From Bacteroidales bacterium (lineage in GTDB: Bacteria > Bacteroidota > Bacteroidia > Bacteroidales > UBA932), in NCBI GenBank assembly GCA_017617475.1, contig JAFZWC010000003.1:1-34140 (forward strand): 34,140 bases of DNA, written 5' to 3'. The translations under genes were made by a program, and so were the position numbers. The notes under the pieces are model-generated. The model was not told the DNA's origin, did no database searches, and saw only the letters and a program-made list of their open reading frames with translations. Position 1 is the stretch's first letter, and each line of letters starts with the position of its first letter. Positions 7,385-15,755 of the stretch are shown here, piece by piece.

Positions 7385-7854
7385 TTACCCATCTCAGAAG
7401 AGCCCTCAAGTATTTTATCCAGATTACCCTCATCTTTGCCGTAATCATTGGCGTCCTGATGCTCACCAACATGGCGTCCAAGGACATCAATACGGCTTTC
7501 CGGCATGGCTGGCAGTCAGTAGAAATGATTCTGGCCGCCTTTGCCGTCATGAGCCTCATCTACCCCTTCTTCGGCTACGGAAAACGCCAGATTAACGCTG
7601 CAGGAGACCCCGCAGACCATTGGAAAACCATTGAGGAAACCCTGGATCTCCGTGGCTATGCCCCTGCCGGAGAAACCCCGGAAGGCGGCCGCAAGTTCAA
7701 GCTGAAGAACGGCGTGAACCGGGTGGCCCGCCTGTGGGAAGACACCATTACCATTAACCCCGTCCTGGGCGGCTTCCAGGCGGAAGGTCTCAACCGTGAC
7801 CTTGTCCGCGTGGTGATGGCCCTGGACCGCAAACTCAATCAATATGACAACTGA
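7381..7854 (+). CDS. small two-helix membrane protein of unknown function
   Basis: A 157-residue product not assigned to a named family. Two hydrophobic helices are at about residues 10-30 and 45-65, followed by a soluble C-terminal part of about 90 residues with basic and aromatic residues. It starts in a 4-base overlap with hemW and overlaps the following DUF2007-type gene by 11 bases. The tight coupling argues that it is a real gene cotranscribed with hemW. No enzymatic motif is visible. Confidence 0.8.
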   Translation: MITHLRRALKYFIQITLIFAVIIGVLMLTNMASKDINTAFRHGWQSVEMILAAFAVMSLIYPFFGYGKRQINAAGDPADHWKTIEETLDLRGYAPAGETPEGGRKFKLKNGVNRVARLWEDTITINPVLGGFQAEGLNRDLVRVVMALDRKLNQYDN

Positions 7855-8071
7855 CACCCAAGGATTCAAAACCGTAGCCACCTTTGTGGACAAGAACCAG
7901 GCCGATCTTTGCGCCGCCCTGCTGGGAGACAACGGCGTGCCGGCCGGCGTCTTTGTGGCCGACTCTTCCTTCCCTTCCCTGGGCTATGCACGGCCCATCG
8001 AGGTCAAAGTGAATGAAAATGATTACGAAGCCGCTATGAGCATCTTGGCGGCTGCCGACAAGGCCGAGTAA
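7844..8071 (+). CDS. DUF2007-type small protein (putative signal-transducing domain)
   Basis: 75 residues, a complete single domain. The pattern of an N-terminal strand, a helix with DLCAALLGDNGVP and a terminal helix after VNENDYEAAMSIL resembles the DUF2007 fold, a ferredoxin-like ACT-related shape. The molecular role of the family is unknown. The gene overlaps its upstream neighbour by 11 bases and its 3' end overlaps the converging DUF3109 gene by 49 bases. Confidence 0.7.
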   Translation: MTTDTQGFKTVATFVDKNQADLCAALLGDNGVPAGVFVADSSFPSLGYARPIEVKVNENDYEAAMSILAAADKAE

Positions 8072-8625
8072 AACTCCTCGCCAAAGGCATCTGTAAGCGG
8101 CCCGCGGAGGAATTCGTAAACCCGGATTCCTTCGCGGCGCCCTTTTTCATAGGCCTCCTTGCAGATGTCCCAACGGTGGAGGTTGAGTCCGCATCGGCCC
8201 CCTCCCAGATCTACTACGCGAATGGGATATAGGGAACAGGAGATGGGCTTTTTGAAAGTGATAAGCCCCTTGCAGAACTGCCGCTCTATGGCGCAGAAGC
8301 AGTTGCCGTCCTCAAAATGGCAGTAAGCGCATTCCTCGCTGCCTGGCACCACAGGGGTAACCAAGTCTCCGTCACGGTCCACCTCGAAGAAACCCTTGTC
8401 TTCCGCTGCCTTCCGTCCTTCCGGACTCATGAGGTCCTTGAAAGCCGGGTAATTGGCTTCAATGGGTTCCAGTTCCTCTTCTTTTAGCGGCGCACCGCTG
8501 TCCCCTATAATGCAGCACTTGCCCTTGCACACGGCATAGTCACAGGCGAAGTACTCCAGGATGACGTCCTCTGAAACCAGGACGTCCCCAATCTCCACTA
8601 TGGTGCCAAAATCTTTCCGCTTCAT
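8023..8625 (-). CDS. DUF3109 cysteine-rich protein
   Basis: 200-residue protein of the DUF3109 family, common in Bacteroidetes and without a settled function. It has at least twelve cysteines: Cys28, Cys33 and the pair Cys37-Cys38 in CxxxxCxxxCC near the N-terminus, then Cys99, Cys102, Cys109, Cys111, Cys118, Cys130, Cys145 and Cys155. The arrangement resembles the YkgJ-type zinc or iron-sulfur binding group, so metal binding is a reasonable inference. There is no signal peptide. The start codon overlaps the stop codon of the M16-like gene upstream (ATGA). Confidence 0.85.
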   Translation of the reverse strand: MKRKDFGTIVEIGDVLVSEDVILEYFACDYAVCKGKCCIIGDSGAPLKEEELEPIEANYPAFKDLMSPEGRKAAEDKGFFEVDRDGDLVTPVVPGSEECAYCHFEDGNCFCAIERQFCKGLITFKKPISCSLYPIRVVDLGGGRCGLNLHRWDICKEAYEKGRREGIRVYEFLRGPLTDAFGEEFYSALSAAAKMLIAAS

Positions 8626-11144
8626 GGTACCAGATATTCGATGCGGCCGCCGGCTGCCAGGGTACCCAGGAATTCCTGTACCCGGCCCTCGTTGATGGCC
8701 GATATGCTCTCCGAGTAACGGCTGGCGATGTCTTTGTTGTTGGCGTAACGGTCCAGCAGGGTACTCACAAAGCCGGACGGGCTGGCCAGCTGAAGCTTGA
8801 CGTCGGCCAGAAGGCGCTCTTTCCAGCCCTTGAGATCCACCGGATCCACCGGCGCTTTGGCTGCGGCTGCCAGCGTTTTCCGGATAACGGAGAGGACTTG
8901 CTCACTGTCCTGAGGCAGTGTGCCGGACGGAAGGCCGCTAAGCGAAGCGGGCTGACAGGTGATCTGCAGCTGGAAACGCTCCTGGGGCTGGGCGAAGAAA
9001 TTGGTTTCGACCTGAGCCGTGTAACCGTAGGGCGCCAGGGCTTTCACCAGAGACTGCCGGAGAACGCGTGCCGCCACCTGGGAGGTGTAGTAATGGTCCG
9101 AGGTAAGGGCGTATTCCCCGTCCATAAGAATATAGATACCCTGGGGATATCCTTGAAGCGTGTGGGTCACTGCTCCTTTTTCCACATTCATGGAAACCTG
9201 CTTGCGGCCGACGGCTCCCTTCTGGGTTTCAAAAGCGCCCAGGTAACGCAGCAGAAGGCGTTTGACCGCCTCTTCCTGCAAGTCTCCGGAAAGGATGAGC
9301 ACACCGTCCTGCATGTTGGAGAAGCGCTCGTTGAAGTATTTATGGGCCTTGGTGGGAGTGTCTTTGGTCAGTTTGCCCGGCAGCTTGTTGGAGGTGTACA
9401 CAAAACCGGGCACCAGCCGCTGGTACAGCAAATCCGTGACGGATGGTTGTGCCAGAGCCTGGTTACGGCTGTACAAAGCATACTCGTCCAGGTTGAGCCG
9501 GCGCTCATTGGCCAGGGCCACGAGGACTTTCAACAGGAACTGCAACTGGCTGGCGGGAGCCTCACCCTTTAGGGAGAAGCTGTTTACGGAAAGCTCCGTT
9601 TCCATGCTTACCCCGCCGGCCGACAGGATGTCGCGGAAAACGGGGGCCGGAATACCCGCCACGTTATAGAGCGTGAGCATGTCTCCAATATAGCCGCCTT
9701 CGCCTTCCTTGAGGCCCGCCACGGCGCCCAGACCGCCGTTAAGCTGAAGGGCGTAGTGGAACACCCCGCTCCCGGTCACGGGCTTGAACACCACCCGCAT
9801 GCCGTTGGAGAAGGTCCATACGGTGCCGCCCGTTACGGGTTCCTGCTTTTCAGCCTTGATTTTTATCTTGGGGCCGGTCACCGCCAGTTTTGCGGTGTCC
9901 GCGCTGTGCCAGCTATACTCTTTTCCGCTGGGAATCACGGAACCGTAGAGATAGGCCAGGTTGTAGTCGAACAGAGCCTGGTCCTTGTCCAGCGAGTCCG
10001 GGGCCCCGTAAAACTCCAGCGTAAGGTTCTCCAGCTGGTTCAGCAGGGCGTCAGAAAACTGGTTGAAGAAACGGGTCTCGGTGGTGTCGGCCAGGTTTTT
10101 CCGGGCAAAGTAACGCATGGATTCCGAATAAGGGGCCAGGTGGGCACCATACAGGAAATTGGCGGTGCAACGGCGGATATCGTCCTCCGGGGAAGGTGTG
10201 GTGGCGGCCCGACTGCGGAGGCTGGGGGTCAGTACCTTTTTGGCGTCGGAGAATTCGGCGGCCGATGCTCCCTTCTCGTCCAGTTCGGCCAGGGTGGAGG
10301 CCACCACGCGCATGGCGGCATCGGCCTGCTCACGGGCCACGCTCACCTGCACGGTGTAACGCTCGTCGCCGCCGTAATCCATGCTGCGGAGGCTCTGGAA
10401 GCCGATATTGCCGTAGGGAATGCCGGCGTCCTTGAGGTTGCGGGCCAGGCGGTGCCGGAGCACAACCTGAAGTTCGTCTCCAAACAGATCCGACACAATG
10501 GCCTGCGCCGTATTCATGTAATCAAAGGGAACGCGGGCCCCGGCGTATGTGACCGAGACCACAGCCACGGGCGAATCGGCCGGATACATCTCTACCCACG
10601 GGGCGGGAGAAGGCTCCCATACATAGTCGGGCTTATGGTTTTCCTTCACCAGCATGCGGGGAACCATCATGGAGAAAATGTCCATTTTCTTCTTCAGTTC
10701 CGTGGGATCTATGTCGCCGCTTACCACTATGGCCTGCTGCGCCTTGGACAGGGTTACCTGGGCAAAGGAATAGAGAAGCATGGAATCCAGGACCTCGGAC
10801 CTGTAGCAGGGTACGTCCCGGAAATGATATACCGTAGAACCGTCCACGTCGCTCAGATAGCCTTCTTTGGACGGGGCGACTCCCATGCGGGAGAGAAAAC
10901 CCGCATCCAGTTCATCCAGGGGCACGGCGGAGCTGGGCTGGTCACGCTGGATAACGGCTATGTCGGCATAACCCTTGGCGGAAGAATTGGTTACCATGTA
11001 GTAGGTAACTCCGCTGCGAAGGGTTCCTTTCTGGATGCGGCTGTCCATGGGAAGGCTGGGCAGGGACTGTGCTGGCACAGAACTTGCGAAACACAAGAAC
11101 GCCAGACACGAAAGGACTATATGATGAAGCCGGCTAGGAGTCAT
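8622..11144 (-). CDS. exported M16-fold protein lacking the zinc site (probable pseudopeptidase)
   Basis: 840 residues with a signal peptide (about 1-25, ending in VPAQS), so periplasmic. The N-terminal RSGVTYYMVTNSSAKG, the later VVSGDIDP and the repeated domain from about residue 430 (VWTFSNGMRVVFKP) identify it as an M16 (insulinase / pitrilysin) two-half protein. The inverted zinc motif HxxEH, expected about 30-40 residues after the first strand, is absent. The stretch that should carry it and the distal glutamate ligand is shortened; related active proteins are about 930-960 residues. It probably works as a binding or partner protein. Start: ATG at 11144, 17 bases after a -7 element. Confidence 0.85.
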   Translation of the reverse strand: MTPSRLHHIVLSCLAFLCFASSVPAQSLPSLPMDSRIQKGTLRSGVTYYMVTNSSAKGYADIAVIQRDQPSSAVPLDELDAGFLSRMGVAPSKEGYLSDVDGSTVYHFRDVPCYRSEVLDSMLLYSFAQVTLSKAQQAIVVSGDIDPTELKKKMDIFSMMVPRMLVKENHKPDYVWEPSPAPWVEMYPADSPVAVVSVTYAGARVPFDYMNTAQAIVSDLFGDELQVVLRHRLARNLKDAGIPYGNIGFQSLRSMDYGGDERYTVQVSVAREQADAAMRVVASTLAELDEKGASAAEFSDAKKVLTPSLRSRAATTPSPEDDIRRCTANFLYGAHLAPYSESMRYFARKNLADTTETRFFNQFSDALLNQLENLTLEFYGAPDSLDKDQALFDYNLAYLYGSVIPSGKEYSWHSADTAKLAVTGPKIKIKAEKQEPVTGGTVWTFSNGMRVVFKPVTGSGVFHYALQLNGGLGAVAGLKEGEGGYIGDMLTLYNVAGIPAPVFRDILSAGGVSMETELSVNSFSLKGEAPASQLQFLLKVLVALANERRLNLDEYALYSRNQALAQPSVTDLLYQRLVPGFVYTSNKLPGKLTKDTPTKAHKYFNERFSNMQDGVLILSGDLQEEAVKRLLLRYLGAFETQKGAVGRKQVSMNVEKGAVTHTLQGYPQGIYILMDGEYALTSDHYYTSQVAARVLRQSLVKALAPYGYTAQVETNFFAQPQERFQLQITCQPASLSGLPSGTLPQDSEQVLSVIRKTLAAAAKAPVDPVDLKGWKERLLADVKLQLASPSGFVSTLLDRYANNKDIASRYSESISAINEGRVQEFLGTLAAGGRIEYLVP

Positions 11145-11161
11145 TTTTGATAGAATTCATG

Positions 11162-11193
11162 CAAAACTACAACTTTTTTTGCTATTTTTGCAA
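11162..11193. promoter_or_regulatory. divergent promoters for the M16-like gene and the TPR gene
   Basis: Minus strand: TAGTTTTG at 11162-11169 with TTG at 11191-11193, spacer 21, serving the M16-like gene. Plus strand: TATTTTTG at 11183-11190, 48 bases before the TPR gene start, without an obvious -33. The two elements interleave. Confidence 0.65.
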
Positions 11194-11238
11194 TTCGTGT
11201 GCTAAACGAATGTTTAACTTATCTTAAATAAGAAGACG

Positions 11239-12165
11239 ATGAAAAAACTATTTGCTGTTCTCGCGGCCCTGGGCCTTGCAGTTGCTATGGCCGGTGCACA
11301 ATCCCTCAACGAAGCCAAGGAAGCATTCAACAGTGGTGTAGAAGCCATGGAAACCAGCAAGACTGATGCTCTTGCCAAGTTCCAGTCTGCCCTGGAGATT
11401 GCCAACCAGTGCACGGAAGAAGAAGACGCCGCCGAGTTCATTGGTACATGCAAAACCGCCATCACCGGCGCCATGATGTCCATCGCCAAGGAACAGATCA
11501 ACGATGGCGCCTATGACGAGGCCCTCGCCACCCTGAGCAACGCCAAGGCTACCGCCGCCGATTTCGGCCAGGACGATGTGATTGCAGAGGCCGAAGGTCT
11601 GGTTCCCAACGTATACATGCGTAAAGGTTCCACCCTTCTTAAGAATAAGGATTTCGCAGGCGCCGCCGATGCTTTCAAGAGTGTGATTGCCGCCAAGGCC
11701 GATGACGCCCAGGCTCATCTGCTGCTGGGCCAGGCCCAGATGCAGCTCGGTGCCATGGATGCTGCCATCGAGGCTCTCACCAAGGCTCATGAACTGGGTG
11801 AAGGAAATGCCGCCAAGCTGCTCTCCTCCGCTTACCTCCGCGAAGGCCAGGCCCTTCTGAAGGCCGGCAAGAACCTGGAGGCCGTGGAAGCCCTGGAGAA
11901 GTCCAACAGCTTCGTAGAGAGCGCCAACGCTTACAAGCTCATCGCCAGCGCCTACACCAAGGCCGGCAAGAGCAAGGACTCCATCAACGCTTACAAGAAG
12001 TATCTGGAAGTGAGCCCTAACGCCAAGGACGCCGCCGACATCATGTTCACCATTGCCGCTACCGCCCAGAAGGCTGGCGACAAGGCTACCGCCAAGGAGT
12101 ATTATGGCAAGCTGTCCGGCACCAAGTATGCCGATCAGGCCGCAGCCCAGCTGAAAACTCTGTAA
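11239..12165 (+). CDS. periplasmic TPR-repeat protein
   Basis: 308 residues, signal peptide 1-20 (cleavage near AGA-QS; no lipobox). The rest is helical and alanine-rich with tetratricopeptide-like units, clearest at about residues 125-300, for example AHLLLGQAQMQLGAMDAAIE and AYTKAGKSKDSINAYKKYLE. It presumably acts as a periplasmic scaffold; no partner is evident from the neighbours. It faces the M16-like gene across a divergent promoter. It ends exactly where the converging U32 gene ends, with no base between the stop codons. Confidence 0.85.
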   Translation: MKKLFAVLAALGLAVAMAGAQSLNEAKEAFNSGVEAMETSKTDALAKFQSALEIANQCTEEEDAAEFIGTCKTAITGAMMSIAKEQINDGAYDEALATLSNAKATAADFGQDDVIAEAEGLVPNVYMRKGSTLLKNKDFAGAADAFKSVIAAKADDAQAHLLLGQAQMQLGAMDAAIEALTKAHELGEGNAAKLLSSAYLREGQALLKAGKNLEAVEALEKSNSFVESANAYKLIASAYTKAGKSKDSINAYKKYLEVSPNAKDAADIMFTIAATAQKAGDKATAKEYYGKLSGTKYADQAAAQLKTL

Positions 12166-13881
12166 TTAGCTTACCGTCATTTCACAGACGGCGCAGTCGA
12201 AAGACAATTGGAGCCGCTCTTTCCCGTTCCGGAGGAAGAGCGGTTCTGCTTTTTTAACTCTCCCCTGCTTGGGGCACAGGCCCAGCTCGTGCCGGATGCA
12301 GTATTTGCTGCGCATCAGTTCTCCGTGGGAATCATACTCGAGCCGGAAAGAGGAATCCGGCGTCCGGACACCCCGGTATAGGGGCAGAGCGTTCACGGGT
12401 AACTGGTCCAATTGGCCAGCCAGATCCCGCCTTAAGCCATTTAGGGCCGATGTGGGGAAAAAAGGAACCGGCCCCTCCACGTCGATATCCGGCAATTGGA
12501 AAGCATATTGTCCGCTGCGTTTTCCCAGCTGTTCGCGAATGGTTTGAAGCATGCGCCCGGAATCGCGGGCCTTGTCGGCAGGAGCAGGCAGCGACATATT
12601 GGCCTTTCGGCCGTCTTCACTGACAGCGCTGGCCGACAGCTGCCCGTCTTTCAATGCAAGGTTCAGCTTGACATCCATTTCCCGTATGGGTTTGCCTGCC
12701 TCTACCTGCCGCTCAAAGGCAGCACTGATGTTCCGGTAAAGCCTGACGCCTTCCTTAAGGCCCTCCGGGCGCTTGCAACGCACCGTGAAACCGTCGCAGA
12801 CATCGGCCCGGAAGCCTACTATGCTGCCGTTTTTGGCCACGAAGGCGAATCCGTCTCCGTTGGCCAGTTGCAGGCCGTTTCCAGCCGGTTGCAGCACCAG
12901 GCCATCCAGCGTGAGGCGGGCTACCGTACCCACATATTCACCCATGGATTTGGGCGCGTCCATAGAGGACCATTGGCCTCTTTGTCCGTCCAGGAACAGC
13001 TCCGTATAACCGCGGTTGAAAGTCTTGTTCAGATCCGGCACAAATCCGCCCCTTACGTGGCCGAAGGAGGAGCGGCGGTAAAGGTCCGTACGGCGGACCA
13101 CCAGAGCGTCCAGGGCCTCGGAATACGCCTTTACGACGTTCCGTACGTACGATTCTCCCTTGAGGCGGCCTTCAATCTTAAAGGAGCATACGCCGGCATC
13201 GGCCAGTTCTTCCAGCCGGTTCAGCAGTTGGTAATCCTTTAAGGAAAGGAGGGCTTTGTTCCGCACCAGCACCTTGCCGGAGGCGTCTTCCAGGTCGTAC
13301 AGGTTTCTGCAGGGCTGGGCACAGGCGCCGCGGTTGGCGCTGCGGCCCGTGAGATGTTCCGACAGGTAGCACTGGCCGCTGTAGCAAACACAGAGGGCAC
13401 CATGTACGAAGAATTCAATTTCTGTATTTACGGCCTCCCGGATGGCCCGGATCTGCTCCAGGGAAAGCTCCCGTTCCAGCACCAGTCGTCCGAAGCCCAG
13501 GCTTTCCAGGCCGCGGGCCTTCTCGGGCGTACGGAGCGCGCACTGCGTGGAGGCGTGCATGATAAGGGTGTCGCTCATGCCCAGCACGGCGGGGTCCTGG
13601 ACGATGAGGGCGTCCACCCCAGCCTTTTCCAGCCCTTTTACCAGGGCCTGCGCCTGGGGAATCTCTTCCGGCTCCAGGAGCGTATTTACCGTAGCATAGA
13701 TGCGTACGCCAAACCGATGTGCATACTCGCACAGTCGGGCAATGTCTTCTACGGAATTGCCGGCGGCCTGCCGCGCCCCGAATGCCGGGCCGGCGATATA
13801 AACGGCATCGGCCCCGCAGTCAATGGCTGCGATGCCGATTTCCGCCGTCCTGGCCGGTGCCAAAAGTTCCAGTGCTCTCAC
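12166..13881 (-). CDS. U32 family protein (RlhA/TrhP/UbiU-like)
   Basis: 571 residues, labelled a peptidase by family name. Characterised relatives (RlhA, TrhP) are RNA hydroxylation factors and UbiU/UbiV hold a 4Fe-4S cluster, so proteolysis is doubtful. The U32 signature EFFVHGALCVCYSGQCYLS is at about residues 156-174. Candidate cluster cysteines are Cys164 or Cys166, Cys171, Cys187 and Cys191. A C-terminal DUF3656-like extension ends with two cysteine pairs. The start is GTG at 13881, where MRALELLAPA matches the usual family N-terminus; no ATG fits. The -7 element ends only four bases before it. Confidence 0.92.
   Translation of the reverse strand: MRALELLAPARTAEIGIAAIDCGADAVYIAGPAFGARQAAGNSVEDIARLCEYAHRFGVRIYATVNTLLEPEEIPQAQALVKGLEKAGVDALIVQDPAVLGMSDTLIMHASTQCALRTPEKARGLESLGFGRLVLERELSLEQIRAIREAVNTEIEFFVHGALCVCYSGQCYLSEHLTGRSANRGACAQPCRNLYDLEDASGKVLVRNKALLSLKDYQLLNRLEELADAGVCSFKIEGRLKGESYVRNVVKAYSEALDALVVRRTDLYRRSSFGHVRGGFVPDLNKTFNRGYTELFLDGQRGQWSSMDAPKSMGEYVGTVARLTLDGLVLQPAGNGLQLANGDGFAFVAKNGSIVGFRADVCDGFTVRCKRPEGLKEGVRLYRNISAAFERQVEAGKPIREMDVKLNLALKDGQLSASAVSEDGRKANMSLPAPADKARDSGRMLQTIREQLGKRSGQYAFQLPDIDVEGPVPFFPTSALNGLRRDLAGQLDQLPVNALPLYRGVRTPDSSFRLEYDSHGELMRSKYCIRHELGLCPKQGRVKKAEPLFLRNGKERLQLSFDCAVCEMTVS
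12211..12255 (+). terminator. intrinsic terminator of the TPR gene, inside the U32 coding region
   Basis: Plus strand hairpin with arms near 12212-12224 and 12234-12246 (AGCCGCTCTT paired with AAGAGCGGTT), followed by CTGC and six T at 12250-12255. It lies about 45 bases past the TPR stop codon and entirely within the 3' coding part of the converging U32 gene. Confidence 0.8.
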
Positions 13882-13885
13882 GCTG

Positions 13886-13915
13886 CAAAGATACTAATTA
13901 TAATTCCAGCGACAA
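13886..13915 (-). promoter_or_regulatory. promoter of the U32 gene, inside the 3' end of hicB
   Basis: Minus strand TTG (13913-13915), 19-base spacer, TATCTTTG (13886-13893), then four bases to the GTG start at 13881. The predicted start of transcription falls at or next to the start codon. Confidence 0.75.
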
Positions 13916-14302
13916 CAGTTCTTCACCCAGCTGGTGAAGGGCTTTTTCAATCTTGGCCACCTGGGCAGGGCGGGGGGTGCTAAGGCCTTTGGCGTAATGC
14001 CAGAGCTGCTTCTGGTTGATGCCGGTCATCCGTTCCAGGGCCGATTTGGTGAAGATCTTACAATACATTTGCAGGAAAGACCGGGTATCCATCCTGAACA
14101 CAATCTGGTATTCTCCCTGTAATTCTTCCGGAACAGGGTCTCCAAATTCTTCACAAGCTTCTTTCAATACGATTAAGCCCTCTTCCAGATTCTTTTTCAC
14201 CTTGGCCAGGGTATCTCCAATTCCACCAACGCCATCAATCTCTTCTACGTATGCACCATAGTTGTGCTCTGCTTTTTCAATTACTGCGTGTAGCGTTACC
14301 AT
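13898..14302 (-). CDS. hicB: HicB family antitoxin with C-terminal helix-turn-helix
   Basis: 134 residues. The N-terminal 60 residues (HAVIEKAEHNYGAYVEEIDG then a helix) are the partial RNase-H-like HicB fold that binds and blocks HicA. Residues 85-120 (ALERMTGINQKQLWHYAKGL) form a helix-turn-helix, which in this family binds the operon's own promoter. It lies 9 bases after hicA. Its last codons contain the promoter of the next gene. Confidence 0.9.
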   Translation of the reverse strand: MVTLHAVIEKAEHNYGAYVEEIDGVGGIGDTLAKVKKNLEEGLIVLKEACEEFGDPVPEELQGEYQIVFRMDTRSFLQMYCKIFTKSALERMTGINQKQLWHYAKGLSTPRPAQVAKIEKALHQLGEELLSLEL

Positions 14303-14311
14303 AATTATTGA

Positions 14312-14503
14312 TTATTTAAGATTGGCCTGCCTCAAAATAGCTCTGTATAAACCTTCTGGCATATCCTCACTTTCTTTCCCGGAAACAGGTATGGACCGTT
14401 CTTCGCCTATTTTTCTAAAAATACGATGATCTCCTTTGGTTCTAACCTGATACCACCCGTTAATCTGTAAAAGGAGAATCACCTCTTTCACTTTCTTGCC
14501 CAT
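14312..14503 (-). CDS. hicA: HicA family mRNA interferase toxin
   Basis: 63 residues, a normal length. The dsRBD-like fold is visible, with KEVILLLQINGWYQVRTKG and the catalytic histidine His26 in GDHRIF (GSHHIF in many relatives). HicA cleaves mRNA in a translation-independent way and is neutralised by HicB. The toxin-first order is common for hicAB. The promoter -7 element ends one base before the ATG, which suggests leaderless translation. Confidence 0.9.
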   Translation of the reverse strand: MGKKVKEVILLLQINGWYQVRTKGDHRIFRKIGEERSIPVSGKESEDMPEGLYRAILRQANLK

Positions 14504-14504
14504 G

Positions 14505-14535
14505 CAAAAGTAACTATTTTTCTATTGTCCTGCAA
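14505..14535 (-). promoter_or_regulatory. hicAB promoter adjoining the start codon
   Basis: Minus strand TTG (14533-14535), exactly 20 bases, TACTTTTG (14505-14512), then one base and the ATG at 14503. It is a near-perfect sigma-AB type match. With transcription starting a few bases after the -7 element, little or no 5' untranslated region remains. Confidence 0.8.
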
Positions 14536-14546
14536 ATTAATCTGGA

Positions 14547-15704
14547 TTAAATTAATTCCATCACTACTTCCACGTCACCCAGGTTGACGGGTTTGCCGCT
14601 GTTGCGTTCCACGAAACTGCGGGTGACGGAGCCGCGCCAGATAATGTCGTCGCGGGTGCGGAAAGGTAAATCTACCTCAAATCCATAGCTCTGTGACTTG
14701 TATTTGACCACGGCCGAGCACTTCCAGGAAGTCTGGGTTCCGCCGTCGTCCTCAACAATCATGAGGCCGCAGCTGGACAGCTGGGGAGTCCATTCAGACA
14801 CCAGAACGGTGTTCAGGGTAACCTCTTCCCCCTTTTGCCCCCGCCTCACAACAACCAGAAAATCGGTGATGGCGGGGTCGTACAGGCGGAGCTCCGCTTC
14901 GGTGGAGGCCGTGAAGTCCTCCACTTTGGCCATCTTGACCCATATTTCACTTGCTCCGGCCAGCCAGGAGTCGAAGTTACGGCGGGACTTGATGGAACGG
15001 AGAACCAGAGTCCGGAGTGGCGTATCCTCTTTGGTGATGACCAGATTCCCCCCGGCGCCACCCCAGTTGGGGTCTTCCCTGCGCATCATCTCCAGGGTTT
15101 TGTAGTCGGCGTCGGAATTACGGTTGACCACCCAAACGGGCTGCTCCCGGGCCATTTCTTCCGTGACCAGCACCTTGGTCACCGTACCGTCGGCCCCCAG
15201 CACATAGCCTTCGTTCTGCGTGGCGTCTCCGCCGGGATCGAAGGTGATGACGGGCTTGGCATCTCCATTCCACTGCTCGGAGAACGGCCAGTAAATCTGG
15301 ATGTCGGAGCCCGACAGGGCATCCAGCCAGGCGTCCGGGTTTTCCAGCCCGGTGGACGCCTTGGTGGCATGGACGGCCTCGCGCAGAAGCTCACGCAGGG
15401 GCTTGCTGTAGGCATCGGCCTTGGTTTCTCCTGCGTCCCCTACCCCGCAACCCGGCTCGGAGAAGAGTTCCCGCATCCGGTATTCCTCATCGTAACCGTT
15501 GGCGGCCGACGCCCGGGCGGCGTCGTATACCTCGTCCAGCTGTTCGTCCCCCAGGGGAACGTGGGAGAGCACACGGGCCACGTCTTCCAGTAGCACGGCA
15601 GGCTCCTGAAAGGCCTCTTCTTCTTCCACCGGGATTAATAAGACCTCTTCACACCCGAAGAGGGAAACTGCACACAGGGCAGCCAATAGAATTCTGTACT
15701 TCAT
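14547..15704 (-). CDS. lipoprotein of unknown function
   Basis: 385 residues if started at ATG 15704, giving a lipoprotein signal MKYRILLAALCAVSLFGC with the lipobox cysteine at residue 18. An upstream in-frame start at 15746 would place the signal internally and is less likely. The mature part is acidic at the N-terminus (EEEEA) and otherwise mixed alpha/beta with many Asp and Glu. I recognise no domain. It presumably sits on the inner leaflet of the outer membrane or the periplasmic face of the inner membrane. A long inverted repeat lies about 50 bases upstream. Confidence 0.75.
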   Translation of the reverse strand: MKYRILLAALCAVSLFGCEEVLLIPVEEEEAFQEPAVLLEDVARVLSHVPLGDEQLDEVYDAARASAANGYDEEYRMRELFSEPGCGVGDAGETKADAYSKPLRELLREAVHATKASTGLENPDAWLDALSGSDIQIYWPFSEQWNGDAKPVITFDPGGDATQNEGYVLGADGTVTKVLVTEEMAREQPVWVVNRNSDADYKTLEMMRREDPNWGGAGGNLVITKEDTPLRTLVLRSIKSRRNFDSWLAGASEIWVKMAKVEDFTASTEAELRLYDPAITDFLVVVRRGQKGEEVTLNTVLVSEWTPQLSSCGLMIVEDDGGTQTSWKCSAVVKYKSQSYGFEVDLPFRTRDDIIWRGSVTRSFVERNSGKPVNLGDVEVVMELI

Positions 15705-15755
15705 AGCGCATTGGGCCGGAATAATTGCTCCGGTTCCTTGTTGCAAAGTACCGAA

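Noticed and set aside
9756..11150. 464-codon open frame on the plus strand
   Set aside because: It lies opposite the M16-like gene, which has a signal peptide, family motifs and a promoter. Long antisense frames are expected in G+C-rich coding DNA; the product is rich in His and Gly without any domain.
15705..15746. Earlier ATG for the lipoprotein gene
   Set aside because: It would place the lipoprotein signal sequence 14 residues inside the protein; the ATG at 15704 gives a proper signal peptide and lipobox.
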